A DNA stretch of 64,000 bases from Powellomyces hirtus (GCA_025526995.1 JAHLKG010000005.1:1527104-1591103); one strand, 5' to 3'; shown: positions 35,385 to 48,379, numbered from the stretch's first letter. Numbers and translations are program-made. Notes: generated by a model from the letters alone, not told the origin.

Positions 35385-35629
35385 TGCAGCTACGGACGGG
35401 AGGGGTAGATAGAGAATGGGCACAGAGGGGACGCCAGAACGCGGGGTTTAAGTAGGGGCGATGAATAAAGATGAAGATTTGCTCAAAACAAGACTTTTTC
35501 TGAACATGTAACAGAACCACAAAGAAACATCCAAAAAAAAAAAAAATGAAAAAAACAACACCCCGTTCTGTTGTTCCCAGCAGCAACCAAGCAAGCAAGC
35601 AAGCAAAAACGCAAGGGGGACGGAGGTGT

Positions 35630-35822
35630 CTACAGGGTCAACCGCCTCAACAACTTATCCTCGGCGCTGACGGGATTTCCGCTCTCTCCGCGCTCAAAGC
35701 TCTTTTTCAGGAGCGGGAGGAGGACATCGAACGGCAGGCCGCCCATGGTGATCATGCCCTGCGGGTTGAGGCTTCCGCTTCCATTCGGGTGCATCATCAA
35801 GAGGGGAACGGCGGTGCCTTCC

Positions 35823-35862
<40 letters not shown>

Positions 35863-38800
35863 CCGTGACCGTGACGGCGGGGGCAGGAGGGGCAGCAGCG
35901 ACGGGCGGTTGTGTTTCATCCTCCCTCTTCTTGTCCTTGTTTTCGGCGCCTTCGGGTTCGAGGTTAAGCATTTTGAGGAATTCGGGGGTGAGTTTGAGGC
36001 TTTCGTCGCGGATGATGATGCCCGTCTGTTTCTGCAGTTTCTTGGCCACGTCCTTGATGCGGCCCGGAATCGATTCGACAATCGCGCGCAGTTGGGGGAC
36101 CGCAAACGCGGCAAATGTCGTGTGCATGGCTTCGCCCATGGCGCGCATTTCGGTGAGCGTTTGGTGCAGTTGGTGGTGCGTGCTCTGGACAATCGACGAG
36201 GTAGCCATCTTTGAGCGAGCAAAAGAGACAGGATGTGAGTGTCAAAAGGATGCGCAGGATTTCAAAAATGCGGGCAAGAGTAGACCTCATAAACTTACCA
36301 ATTTGTTAAAGATCAGATCAAACTGTGGCCAGTCGCTTTGCAAGTACTTGAGCTTGTTTTCGTTCCACTTTTCCCACTTGGTGCGGTTGACCAAACTCGC
36401 GTCTTGCGGTGGTTCCGGTTCGTCAAACGCCTCCGTCTTGACGGGAAACGACGGAGTGGCCACCAGGGCGATTTCATCCGTCACGTGCGTTTTGGACTGC
36501 TCGTCAAAGCGGTACATGTGGATGCGCGCGACTTCTCCTTTGCGTTTGATGGACACTTCGTCCAGGTCGCTTGGTTTGGGGCCGACCATCGCCATGAGCT
36601 CCGCTTCAGTAAGGTCTTGCAACTCGATGCACATCATGACTTCGCGGCCGGGCCACACTTTGGTCAATGGCCGTCCCGCGGCTGATTTATTGCCCTTGGC
36701 CGAGCTGTGGCCTTTGACTTCAGGAAGATTGTCGGTGATGCGGTAGCCAACGACCCATCCCTTCCGCATCAGCGTGAATGCGAAACTGCGGACCAGGTTG
36801 GTCTGGTTCTTGGCCTTGTCGGACAGTTCCTCAATGTTTCCATTGGGGGCTTCCATGTAACCCAGCAGTTCAATGTAAAGCTCCTGGCGTTCGCCTTCCT
36901 CTCTCATCTTTTGATCGTCCTTCTCCTTCTTCTCCCGGCCCGGTGATGGTGGAGCAGGTTTTGCGGCAGTCGGAGCCACTTTCCGCAACTTTTTGCGACG
37001 ATTGGGGTCCCGCAGCTCGGCGAGAAACGCGTCTCCAGAGCTGAGTGCTGGCGCCGGTGCGGGCGCGGATGCACTTCCGGGAGGCGGTGGCGGAGGTGGA
37101 GCTCCGGGCGGCCCGGGAGGTGGAGGTGGTGGTGGTGGACCCCCTCCCATCGGAGGAGGAGGTGGCGGAGGAGGCGGGCCTCCTCCCGTCATTGGTGGTG
37201 GGGGAGGAGGAGGTGGGCCTCCTCCCATGACTGGCGGCGGCGGTGGTGGTGGCGGTGGACCTCCTCCCAAGACTGGTGGCGGCGGCGGTGGTGGTGGTGG
37301 ACCTCCTCCCAAGACTGGCGGCGGCGGCGGAGGTGGTGGTGGGCCTCCTCTCATGACTGGTGGGGGAGGTGGGGGTGGTGGTGGACCTCCTCCCATAACT
37401 GGCGGCGGCGGCGGCGGTGGTGGTGGGCCTCCTCCCATGACTGGCGGCGGTGGAGGAGGAGGGGGAGGGCCGCCAAACGTCATTGGAGGCGGTGGGGGAG
37501 GAGGAGGTGGTGGACTTCCCGTGGCAAGTGCTGGAGCTTCAAACGTCATCGGTGGCGGCGGAGGAGGTGGGGGCGGGACTGATCCAGCAGTCGGCGCCGT
37601 AGGTTCAACAGTTTCTGGCGCCTCCGAACCCATCTCATCCGCTCCCTCACGCTCTGTTTCCACCGGTACAGACGAAACCGTTTCAGTCTCGGCCACGTCC
37701 GCGCTGGATGGTTCCGTGACAGGCAACGAGGGGGCCATAGGAGGCAACGCGGCCGGCACAACAATGCCATTCGAGCCTGAGCCTGACGGTCCAGCCGGCG
37801 CGGGTGTTGGTTGCACATGGAGGGTCGCGGAGCGGTCAGCTGACGACAAGAGCGGGTTGATACCACTGCGCGGGCGGCGGGATGCAGGACCTGCAACCTT
37901 TCGAGGCGGTCCTTTCAGGAGCACTCGTGATTTGCCTTTTTTTTTTTGATGTGGGCAAAAAATGTCAGAAACTGAGAAATCTATGGGAAACCTATCGTGA
38001 AGAGAGGAAACATACCTCGCTTGGGCGGCATGGTCTCATCCGTATTGTCTGCCAGCTCGGTAGTTTGGTTGTCACCTTCCCCTTCATTGTCTTCGGCATC
38101 GTCCGCTTTCTGGTGTTCCGTCTCATTGGCGTTGTCATTTCCATCCTCAGGGTCGCTGGTTTCTTCTTCTTCGACGTCAGAGCTTGTGTGGATGCTAGAC
38201 AAAATTTCCATGGCTGAAGCGCGAGAAATGCGGCTGACTCGGCGGGAAGCGGCATCGTCGACCGCAAACTGCAGAACTGGAGAATCCTGCGGGGTGGTGG
38301 TGGGATCATTTTCCTGTTGCTCCAGAGCCGCAAAGATGTCGAGAGCCGAGGCGCGAGATATACGTGTCAGGCGTCTGCTCTTGTAGAGCGAGCGTTTGGA
38401 ACGCGGCGAGTCGGGCTCCGACTGCGAGTCGAATGGACTGTCAAAGGGAGACGGCGGGGGTTCGCGAGGCGAGTCCGGCAAGCCGTCGTTGGAGGAAAGT
38501 TCATTGAGCGCATCATCAATTTCCATTCCCACAGAATTGAGGATTTCCGTCAACTTTCGCTCGACACTGTGTCGGTGGAATAAAGTTGACGGCGGATCTC
38601 CATGGAGCGGAGCCGACGTATCTGATATTGAACCTTTGCCCGTGTTGAGCCTCGGAAGCAGCGTTTGTTTGCTGCCTCCCTCGGCAGCAGGCGCCGCTGC
38701 AGAGTGCGATAATTGTGCTTCAAGACGCTCCTCAAAGAATCCAGCCCCTGCATTGCTGGCAAAATCCTCTTCTGGCGAGCGTGTGCGCTCGGTCGACGCT

Positions 38801-40260
38801 TCCCACGGAAGTCCATCCTTGTCGGCCATTTTTGCTAAATCTTCCATGACGCTGTCGAGACCAGAGAGACGCGACGATGCTCGGACCGGCGACCGGCGGC
38901 CGCCAAAATCCCGGCTACCTCGGCTCGACCGATCTTCTCTGCTGCTGCGACTCCACCGATGATCTTCCATGCTGGGTCTCGACGATGCCTCGTTCGGAGC
39001 TTCGTTGCTGGCCGTGCTGCTCCTGTGATCGTCTCGACTTGTGCGCGGTCTTCGCTCGTCCTTGCTGCTGCGGCCACGGTACTCTTCCCCGCTCGTCCGG
39101 GAAGAATAATCGTCTCTGCTGGAACGAGTGAACGACGAGTCGTTTCTGCCCAGGCGATCGCGCCCATCTCTGCTGGTACGCGAATAGTCACGCGGCAAGG
39201 GAGGGGAAGACGACAAGCTCGCGTCGTCCGTGCGTTGCATGGGGCGGCGAGAGGAGCGGGATGGGAGCGGAGGGATTTCTATGTCTAGGTTGGGTTCCCG
39301 ACCATCGTCGTCGAGGGTGCGTAATGAGGAATCTCGGTCCTTGGTGGGACGCCGTTCCACGTCAATGTGAAGATTCTGGGACGTGCGAACAACGCCATTG
39401 CGGCGGGAAATGCGGTCTTCTGATTTGTCTGCCTTTCCATCCGAGGTGCGACGGCCCATTTCATCAAATGTGGGAAAGTGGAGAGCGAGCGGCGATGGCG
39501 AATCCATGCTCGCACGGCGGACATACTCGGCAGCGGCTACTGTAGCGACCAGAATCTAACGCACAAAAACATCAGTCAAAAGTCCGACCCTATGCATTTT
39601 CTAGCGAGGGAGGACGCCAGATGTTTGTTTTGTTGTGGTCGGCCTATAGTCGGGGAGACTCACCTTGTTCTCGCCACAGACGTGAAGAACCTTTTCGGTT
39701 TTTTCGACTCTTCGTCCGTCCTGAGCACGAACTTCGATCAGCCTCGAGTGTTCCTTGGGAAGGCGACGGCTGGCCTTTTCCAGCAGCATTGCGACGGTGG
39801 TGGTAGTGGTGCACTGGACGACGCAGGAGGGGCCGGTGGAAGTGACGACAACGACAGAAGCTGAAAAAGGAGCCCGCTCTCGTTCTTGGGACGGGCGGGG
39901 TTGGGAGGTGGAGGAAGCGGGTGCGGATTTGGGGGACGAGCGGGAGCCAGCGGCAGCGACCCTTTCGTATTCAGCATCAAAGTCAAAACTGGTGTTGGCG
40001 TCGTTGTGACTGGACGCATGGTCCTGAGCGGTGGTTCTCAGCAGCAAGTCTCCATATCTGTCATTGTCTCTGCTTCGGCCGTCGACGGTGCGGTTGTGGT
40101 CGTAGTGGTGGGGCTGACGACGAGAGGAGTAGTTGGGGGAAGGACTTCTCTTTTTGAAACCAAAAAAGGAGCGACTGTTTGCGTCGTGCGAGGAGAAACT
40201 TCCCGGTGGTGGTGTGATTGCGCGGCGTTTCTTGCTTTTGCTTCTACTCCAGAATGGCAT
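35630..40260 (-). CDS. Large actin-regulator candidate: RA-like region, polyproline tract, WH2 motif
   Basis: Four minus-strand exons (40260-39664, 39555-38016, 37935-36299, 36208-35630) close exactly to 1450 residues. Residues ~133-210 (SASVVVVTSTGPSCVVQCTT...ENK then ILVATVAAAEYV) look like a ubiquitin-fold Ras-association domain. Residues ~210-700 are Ser/Arg/Asp-rich and disordered, with a repeated motif RLTRISRASALDIFAALE / RRVSRISRASAMEILSSI. After a basic hinge comes a formin-FH1-like tract (~833-1000) of 8-10-residue proline runs spaced by VMGGG-type linkers, suited to profilin. A WH2-like motif follows at ~1010-1031 (DAFLAELRDPNRRKKLRKV), the G-actin-binding signature. The C-terminal ~420 residues (MEAPNGNIEELSDKAKNQTN; LIFNKLMATSSIV) include an alanine run and are unrecognised. 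No FH2, PH or WH1 domain is present, so it is neither a formin nor a standard MRL or WASP protein. It plausibly links a small GTPase to actin assembly. Confidence 0.75.
37070..37580. repeat. Coding minisatellite: proline-run repeats
   Basis: About nine units of 48-54 bp, each encoding roughly PPPPPPPPV(M/L)GGG on the minus strand. Units differ in synonymous positions and length, as expected for a replication-slippage-prone array. It is part of exon 3 of the gene above. Confidence 0.9.
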
Positions 40261-41393
40261 TGTGAATGTGTGTGGTTGTGGGGTTGCGTTCTAGACGGGG
40301 CAGGGGTAGGGTGGAGGGGTTGGTTGGGTTGGGGTTTCTAGAAAGTGGCCAGCACGGACATTTGGCCAAGGAGGAGGAGGGTATAGGTCGGCAGGTGGGA
40401 GCTGTGACGGGCGGGACAGAGAGCAAAAAAGAAAAAGAAAAGCCGAGAGCAAACTGGAATGACGTGTCGGTAGTTGGACGAAAGGAAGGAGTGTCCTGTT
40501 TTATGTATGGGGAGTGAGTGGGACCAGCAAACAAACCGAACTAGGAGACTAGACCGGTGAAGAAGAAGAAGAAGAACAAGAAAAAAAAAATCACAATGTT
40601 GGGAATTGCCATCCGCCAGACGACTTTCGTTTGGCTGGTGACTGGGTGGCCGCTTTTAGCGTACGGGTTGAGCAGCTTGTTTTACACAACGTCTTTACCA
40701 CACCTTCGGGAACGGGTAACACAAAGGCGCCCACTGATGGCACTTGAAATAGCACTATAGTGAGACGTCATTAGACAAGCATTAGTCACAGCCCACACTG
40801 ACTGACTTTATTGGTATGGTGATTGCCCTCCTCCACAAACGAAATCAATCCACTCTATCAACGAATGAATGACACTCACTCAAACTCATCAACGAAAGAG
40901 AGAGAAAGAGAGAAAGAGAGAAAGAGAGAGAGTCTATATCCAGGTGATCTTTCAATTCACTCTTTCCTTTCTCGTGTTCATTAACCAAACCAATCAACTT
41001 TGACACGTGATTGCTTTTCATTCGCGAGAGGAAGGACATGCCTGAAAGAAGAAAAGAGCGCTGCGACCCATGATATAAGTAGGATGGGTGTTGGGGGGGG
41101 ATATCAACGGGGCATTTGGCAAGAGGAGGGACAGAGTCAATCAATCAGTCAGTCAGTCAGTCAGTCACTTTGCACTGTCGAATATCGAATATTCATTCTT
41201 TGTCATTCAAATCACAGCTGGCAGAGTGGGGGTTACAAGTAGCAGGCATACATCTAGGCATGGGGCATACAAATAGGATGTGGGGAGGCAGGCACGGGGA
41301 CCCTAGAAGAAGGCTGCCGCGTTTCATCCATCAAATCATCAGTCCATCGCTCCCTTCTCTCTCTCTCTCTTCTCTCTCTCAGTCGCTCGGACA
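40261..41393. other. Intergenic region with simple repeats
   Basis: Divergent promoters between the WH2-protein gene (minus) and the F-box gene (plus). It contains a purine microsatellite GAAAGAGA (40888-40932), (CAGT)n at 41143-41165, and a TC run just before the downstream ATG. No gene recognised. Confidence 0.55.
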
Positions 41394-42972
41394 ATGTCGT
41401 CGCTCAACCATGACGTCCTCGTCTCCCTCTTCTCCTACATGTACTGCCGTCCCTCCCACGCTCCCTCACTGCTCTCGTCCGCTGCCACCGTCTGCAGAGC
41501 TTGGTGGGTCGCCGCCCACTGGGTCCTCACCCACCCCCACAGAGGCGCCCGCAAAACCTGGCCACACTGTCTCCCCACCCAACTCCTCAAAGGCTACTGC
41601 ACGAACCACAACGGCCACCACCTACACCCTAAACTGCTTGCCGTGACCCCAACAAACTTTGACCGAGTCATCAGAATGGTCAGAGCTTGGTCAAACTTTT
41701 TTCTAATCGTACACTTCCACTGATTCATCTCTTGTCCTCGCATAACAGATGATTCATCCAACAATGCACGGCGGCATCCTTTTGTCCCTCCACACTTCCG
41801 ACTTTCAGACCGTTCTTCTCGACAGCACATCCGGTCTCGAAGCCCTTCAATCGTCTCTCCGTGCCCTCGGCCTCACCGCCCATGCCAACATTCACCATAC
41901 TGTTCCCCTTTTACCGCCGACCGTTGACCCCTCTCCTCCTCTCACGGCTGCCCAACTCGGCTCCCTCCCACCGCCACCACCACCATCATCACACTCTCTG
42001 CATTCTCCACACTGGGTGTACATGGGAGCAGAGACCGTTGCAGAAACCATCTCGGCCAATCACGACTCGATCGTGTTGCTTGCTGCGAGCAGGTGCGCCA
42101 GAGTGTGGGAACGGGGACATTCGCGCAGGGTGTGCCTGTGTGGGGCCGGAAACGAGGCGTGTAGACAGGCGCCGATCGGAATCTTTGTGGGTGACAATGT
42201 CAGTGCGACGGAGCTGGAAACATTCTTGGAGCAGTCGAGACCCACCTTTCTCTTTGCTGTGGTAAGCCAAGACTCTTTTGCCTCCTCACAAAAAGCAACG
42301 GTTGCTCATGATCGCGTCCCCAAAACCAGACCCCGCCGTCGCATTCCATCACACCGCAACTCTCCTATGATGACGACGACAGCCAGAACGACCATGACAA
42401 TTGTCATTCACCGTCTGTTCCGGGAACAGCAACATTCGGCACGCAGACTACCATGGCCGTTCCAACGACCACCATTTTCTCTACTTTCAGCGCACAGATC
42501 TGTAAGTCCACACCATCACCAGTTTTGGAATGACCCTGACCATGCCTCATCATATCTCATTTCATCTCGCATCATAGACATTCTTCCCCTGACTGTTTCG
42601 GCATGCACGCACATTGGACCTGACCTTGCTCCCACCTACACAGTCAGCGAGCCCGGTGGCTGCCGGCCGACAACAACAGAGGGCACTCAGACGGACCCAC
42701 CCAATACCATTGCCGCGCTTCCCCACATTCTCGCCGCCCGCGACGACAACAATGGCACACCAACACCACTCTATGTCATTCTCTCCCAACAGGACTATCC
42801 GACTCTTCTCCACATGGACGTCGCACCGCGATACAACCACTATGCACTTCTTGCGGCTTCCGATGAGGCTCTGGCCCTTGATTACGCGGGCGGAGCTGAA
42901 CGAGCTGCTGTATTTGGAACTCTATCGGGTGTCGATGCCAATGGCGTCCAGATCACCCTGTTGAACGAGTGA
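41394..42972 (+). CDS. F-box protein with FIST-like C-terminus (FBXO22-like layout)
   Basis: Exons 41394-41678, 41749-42261, 42330-42501 and 42578-42972 close to 454 residues. The start resembles an F-box (MSSLNHDVLVSLFSYMYCRP, then ATVCRAWWVAAHWVL). The middle and end alternate beta-strand and helix: GGILLSLHTSDFQTVLLD, GAGNEACRQAPIGIFVGDN, PTFLFAVTPPS (spliced), ILPLTVSACTHIGPDLAPTY, and YHHYALLAASDEALALDYA-type sequence near the end. This ordering recalls F-box/FIST proteins such as FBXO22, where FIST is a putative small-ligand sensory module and the F-box recruits an SCF ubiquitin ligase. The third exon is acidic and was found only by splicing; unspliced reading gives implausible Arg/Thr-rich sequence. 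Spliced gene structure is firm, the FIST assignment is tentative. Confidence 0.6.
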
Positions 42973-43703
42973 CGATGCTTGCAGATTGTACCTTGGATTA
43001 TCGCCGAGACTGTCTAGTATTCTGTGCTGACACTATTGTTTCGTGCCTATTATCTCCTCCTCCTATTATCTGTTCATAGCCCATTCTCTTTACTCAATGT
43101 ATATTTAGCCCTGTAGCATACAAGCCCGCTCCCTAGATTACATATAATAGATAACCAATCAACGCATATGAGTCGCATTCCTTTTTTGCGCCCTGAAGTT
43201 GCCGAGTTTTTCGTACCGTAGCGTTCGGTAACTCTAACCTACCTGGAGACCACGTGACCATATAGTTTGACGGTTCGTGACGCGCGAATGTTGCATCCTT
43301 TCCGTCGATCGATAGTTTCTGGAAACCTGCCATACGCAAGGCGACCTCTTGGCATAGAGAACGAGGGGAGGGACAAGAGAGGTAACAGCTGGACACACCC
43401 AGCACCTCCAGAAAATCTCGTCAAAGCACACTCGCAGAGGGAGTCGTCCTGCTCATCGCGACGTTAGTAATAGTTGAAGGCTCGCTCATCCATCCCGAGA
43501 AAGTAGCTTGTGGTCCCAGACATACAGCGCACACAGACACAACAGCCGACACAGCCCACGTATCGGTTATCAGATAGTCAGTCGCTGCAGCATCCCATTC
43601 TCCCCGCATTTTTGCAAGCACAAAATTTCCGAGTTCATCTACCGCATCTCCCGACGTCCTTTCCACCCAACCCTCTGCTCCCTCATCGACGACCACCAAT
43701 CAC

Positions 43704-45370
43704 ATGAGTCCTGGCGGTGGCACTCGGCAGCAGCAGCAGCAACCGCAACACCAGCAGGCGGTCTACACCAATGGCCATTTCGACAAACAGACGGAACCTG
43801 ACAGTGACGAATTTGATAGCGACCCGGGAAATGTCCCCGTCATGACGCATTCCGCCGCCGATGCCCAAGCGATATATTATGGGGGTGGACAGCAGAATCA
43901 GCATGGAGAACGACTGCGGTATGATGATGTCGTTGGGAATGGTCTTGTGGATGAGGCCAATGGCGGTGATTTTATACAAGGTATGTGACGAGGAGAATGG
44001 ACGGGTTCTAGCAGAGGATATCTATGCGATACCAGGGCGGAATGATTCAAATGGAAGGAGCAGTTTAGCGAAATGCGGCATGGACCGGTGGGGGGGGGGG
44101 GGGTAAAGATGTTTCTGAACGCCAGGCAGATGTATAATGCGGGCTGGCCGATGTGACATAGTGGTTGCTATTGCTAGCTCCTCTTTTCTGTGGCGGGCAT
44201 AGGAACAGTTTATCGCAACCACTGTTTATTGGTTCCTCGTTCTGCGCTCACGCTATCGGCGTCCTTCTACACTTTCAGATGATGAAGATTCCGAATTGGA
44301 AGATCCAGAGGACGAAGATCTGGAAGGAGAAGAGATGTCTGCTGAGGACTCGTATGAAGAGACAGATTCAGAAACGGGCTCATCAGTCATAAGTTGGGTC
44401 AGCTGGTATTGCTCTTTACCAGGTGAGGCTTGCCTTGACGAAAAATCCGATTTCTGCCGGGCATAACGGGGCCCTGACCATATCTTCGCATGATCGTGTA
44501 GGGCACGAGTATTTTCTCGAGGTGCCGGAAGACTTTATCGAAGACGACTTCAACCTCACGGGTCTCTCCTATGGGATCCCGTACTACAACGAGGCGCTTG
44601 ACCTCATCCTCGACATTGATCAGGAAGAGCCTGCCAACCCGGCGTGCATGTCTGAGATTGAAAGTTCGGCCGAGATCCTCTATGGGTCGATTCACGCGCG
44701 GTACATCATCACCAAACCGGGTCTGCATGGGATGTTGCAGAAATACTTGGAAGGCGTGTTTGGCACCTGCCCCAGAGTCTATTGTGGCGCTCTCGGCGCC
44801 CTCAGCTTGCTGCCCATGGGTCCGTCCGATGTGCCCGGTGAAGATACCATTAAGATGGTCTGCGGTCGCTGTGGGGATCTGTATTTTCCAAAAGAGGTGA
44901 GCATTCTCGAGAGTCGTTTTGCTGTCATGCGGTACACAATTTGAAGAGGAGATCCGATGACTCATGAGCGAACTGTCGCTTCTCCGCAGGCCAAATACCA
45001 ATCCATCGACGGCGCCTTTTTTGGTACAACGTTTCCCCATTTCCTTTGGCTCACCTACCCCGATTCCCTGCCTCCCAACGTCTCTCGAAGCGAAAATCCT
45101 TTACAGTTCCTACGACCGAAAATGGAATTGGGGCGCGTCGACGATGATGAAAATGATGACGAGGACTACTATGGCCAAGACAAGCGCTCTTCCTCATCCG
45201 ACGAACAAGAGTCGCGCGGTACAGGTGACGATTCCGACGACCCGCTTACGTACCGTATATACCAACCGCGCATCTTTGGATTCCGAGTCAATGAACGCAG
45301 CGTGGTTGGACCCCGCATGGCGTGGTTGAGATGGAAAGACGTTGTGGATGAAGACGGCCCGCGCACATGA
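43704..45370 (+). CDS. CKB1: Casein kinase 2 regulatory (beta) subunit
   Basis: Exons 43704-43980, 44279-44422, 44502-44896, 44990-45370 close to 398 residues. After a Gln-rich and then very acidic N-terminus, the CK2-beta core starts with SVISWVSWYCSLPGHEYFLE, followed by VPEDFIEDDFNLTGL. The zinc ribbon ligands are visible at C230 and C235 (GTCPRVYC) and C261 and C264 (VCGRC), the dimerisation module. After the last intron comes DGAFFGTTFPHFLWLTYPD, matching the family's DGAYFGTxFPHM. It binds and stabilises the CK2 catalytic tetramer and selects substrates. The ~140-residue N-terminal extension and the inserted acidic block before YRIYQPRIFGFRV make it longer than human CK2-beta (215) and nearer to yeast Ckb1. 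ATG at 43704 is the only reasonable start. The choice of CKB1 over CKB2 is nominal. Confidence 0.92.
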
Positions 45371-48300
45371 AACAAAGGCGCTGTTGTGGAATGCATTTCG
45401 TGGTCCTTTTCCTTGCCCGTAGCATGCTCAACGCTGTATTCGCCGCTTCCTACGCTCCCGCCATGACCTTGCGCATCATCATCTTGACCGCGGGGTCGAA
45501 ACACGGAATCACTCAACGCCTTGGGGGACTCGCCGCGCCCCGTACATCTTTCTCGCTGCGCTCTTCAACCCAACCCTCGCAATCCGATCCTCCCGCTGGA
45601 TTCCTGTGATTCACCGGCCTATTCCTTCAATTGACCCCCCGTCCACACATACTTGCTACCGCGCGGATACGAGGGAAGGGATGCGGTGTGGCGCTGCTGT
45701 CCCATCCACTGTATGTGTGTGTGTTGTGTTGTTGTTGTTTTTTGTTTTTTTTTGTGTGTGTGGCCGCCCTTTGATTACATGCATCTATACATAGTTTTTG
45801 CTTTTTCTTGCATTTATTTTGTTTTGTTTGTCATTCTTCTTTCTTGGTAAATACATCCCTCTGGTCATCACATCCCCCCTCTGCGTCCACCTTTTTTGCT
45901 TTGTGTGTTGCCATCCGCTGTTTCCCTTGTTGTACCGTGTGCAGCAACATGCCACGATTGCGTTTGCGAAAGCGATAACATTTGTTTCCAACCCCGCGCT
46001 GTTGGCTTCCCTGAGCCCTGCCTGCCAGTCGATCTGGAAAATGAGACTTTTGCGACAATTGCTTATCAGACGGTTAGAATGAGCTCACGCAACTCCTTTC
46101 CCAAACGGCGTGTTGTTTTGGGCACTACCGGTACTACTACTACAACACCGTCGCAGAGGCACCGTTTTTTGCTTGCACGACCATGATCACGGCTTGGTGC
46201 TCAGTGGGCTGGCGGGCCACGAATGCGGTCTCTGTGTTCGCCTCAATGTTTCTCTCTCTCTCGGCGAATCTGCTACATGGAAGCATTCTATGTGGGTTTT
46301 GCGGTAAAGAGTTCAATTTTACGAGCTGGGCGATTTTAGAGGGAGGTTTGGTACACGCGTACGCAGCGTCGGACCAGGCGCAAAATCGTGGTATACCACT
46401 CGAACGCCGCTGTTGGGAAAAAAAAAAAAATCGCAACAACACACGACACAGGGTCGGTACCGTCTCGGTAGCCCATTGCGGATGCGAATGTACAGTATTG
46501 GAAAAACAGCCAGCGACAAGAGCCCCATGCTGTGCAAAATGACAAACAAAACGGCGAAGCGAGACCGGGACCCCAACCGCATGTGGTCGCGAAATGGATA
46601 CCGGAGGCAGTTCGATGCCACTTTCATGCAGCTGGCTGTGGTTTTGAGAGCGGAGGCAAACCGCGTCTGAGTCAGCTAGAAGAACATGGTGCTGCTCAAG
46701 CGGGGAATGGATGCGGTTTTTTTCACACACCCCATTAATTTTTTTTTTCATGCAAGAACTGCCCCGATCGGGGTTGATGGCATTCTTAAACACCGCTTAT
46801 CGCGACCCATGGAGTCTCCAATGTGCGGGTCGCAATACCGCGGCCCCGGAAGAAACTGGACCTGCAGCGTGGGTCGTAACTGTCCCCACGACATTGAGGG
46901 GTATCGACAGCGGCACTAAACCGATTGCCTGCTGTTTTGAAACATGGCATGGTCAACACAAAGCGCGAAGGTGTGTCCATCGTTCCCGGTGCCAAAAGCC
47001 CCCCTCCACGCTTAACTGTCGCCGATGAGCGAAACTGCGTCAGGCCCATTATTGCGAGCACATCTCGGGTTCCCCCCTCGCCCCCGCGCAATAGTCCGTG
47101 ATGACAGTAGAAAAGTCAACAATGAGCGCAAAAAAAAAAAAACATGGCGGGCCCAAGATCGCAATACTCGCCGTTCGCTCTGTCCCAGAAGCAAAAGAGA
47201 CGATTGCGGGTTCATTCTCGTAATAAAACAAAAATAACTACTATCTGCACAAGAGTTCGTAAACGCCCTCCCTGCACATCCCGCTCACCGCATCCAACTC
47301 CACCGTAGGCAGCTGCGCCCACACAAGATGCTTTGTCCCCGACAAATCCAACCGCGCCGTGCTCGTAACCCCGTCAGAAATAAACATCCAGAAATGCCCA
47401 TTATTTGCAGGACTCGAGGCACGTTGCGCACAGCTGCGTCACATGGTACCCAATACGAAGAAAACAAGGAGAGAATGGTGTGAATGTGTACAGGCTACAC
47501 GATCCAACAAATTGTGGACAGCAAAGTGTTGCTATTTGTTCAACATGTCGTCAAATTGGTTGCCAAGCTCGGAGGAGAATTCGAACGCCAGATCGAGTAT
47601 AGCTCACATGTGGTGGTCCCGCGACAACAAAAAAGTAGCTTTGACATTAAACAACAATTCAAGGGAGGCACATACACACCTATCCCGTCCATTCCTTTGA
47701 AGCGTATTTTAGCCAAGGCCGTCTTGACCCTGTTTCCCCATCTCATCGCAATATGGATCAAGGGCGTGATGGGTGTAAATTAAAGGTACGGAGCTGGCCC
47801 ATGACGAGTCAACGCTCGATTTTTGCAACTCTTGGTGCGAATGCCCGTTCACTCGTCTTTGCTCGTAGGTGCAGCCCGCCTAAATAACAGCAGACGTGAC
47901 CTATTACCGAGCATTCGGTCACGCGTTTTTCCCGCCGCGTGCATGCCAGCTCATCACACCTCACATCTCCCCTCCGATCCCTTTGGCAAAGTTTACCCTG
48001 AAACCGCCGACAAGAAGGAACTAGTAGACATTTTCCCCATTACGTGACAGGGGGGAGAAATTACCCGCACCGTGTGAATTTCATGTGACAAAACGGATTT
48101 CTTGGCGGGATGAAACCGCTTCCTTATTGCGCGCAGTGTGTCATGGATGCTTGAGCTTTGAGACATTTTTCAAGAGTCTTTCTTTAAAAGGGAAGGATGG
48201 GGTAAATATCGCCCGCCCCCCTCTCTCCTCACATCCGAACACACCTGTCTCTGCCTCCATTTCGCAACCACACGCACAGAAAAACGTTCCTCCATCTACA

Positions 48301-48379
48301 TTTCCCCACCTCTTCTACAAATCAAGCTCGCACTGCCACTAACCCCCCACACCCACTTTTTCATCCACCCACCCCCACA
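45371..48379. other. 3-kb region with at most one small gene
   Basis: No complete gene found apart from the minus-strand exon described at 47241-47433. Frames at 46711-47028 (plus) and 46786-47091 (minus) are open through GC-rich sequence but show no domain. T-, A- and GT-rich runs occur (45716-45760, 46419-46430, 46739-46749, 47130-47142). Confidence 0.4.
47241..47433 (-). CDS. Probable terminal exon of an unrecognised minus-strand gene
   Basis: Following a good acceptor (ACGCAG) at 47434-47439, the minus strand encodes 63 residues, including NNGHFWMFISDGVTSTARLD and HLVWAQLPTVELDAV, to a stop at 47241. This is compact, protein-like sequence, unlike the flanking frames. Upstream, a GTGAGC donor at ~47605 follows a frame RFKGMDGIGVYVPP that could be the preceding exon (about 47608-47761), with an intron of ~170 bp. 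The start was not found, so the gene is incomplete in my model. No family recognised. Confidence 0.4.

Larger units (their letters stand above)
31427..35629. other. 4.2-kb region without an intact gene
   Basis: No complete gene identified. It contains possible fragments of a decayed membrane-protein gene on the minus strand (32143-32960), a poly-A/AT-rich stretch with a 25-A run (35125-35149), a GGGTTAGGGTTAG word (35372-35384) and a run of AGCA repeats (35590-35608). An open frame at 34621-34980 (VADLQPEELTYSTFWGVLAS) has some protein-like character but no recognisable family. Confidence 0.45.

Noticed and set aside
36993..37949. Long plus-strand frame of glycine runs
   Set aside because: It is the complement of the proline-run minisatellite in the WH2-protein gene; the minus-strand frame splices cleanly and has domains.
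38396..38962. 188-codon plus-strand open frame
   Set aside because: Antisense shadow of exon 2 of the WH2-protein gene.
43133..43703. Gene between the F-box/FIST-like gene and CK2 beta
   Set aside because: Only short frames; the region is better explained as 3' UTR and CK2-beta promoter.
46140..46793. 217-codon minus-strand frame
   Set aside because: Passes through a poly-A/T run and has no recognisable domain or neighbour splice sites.
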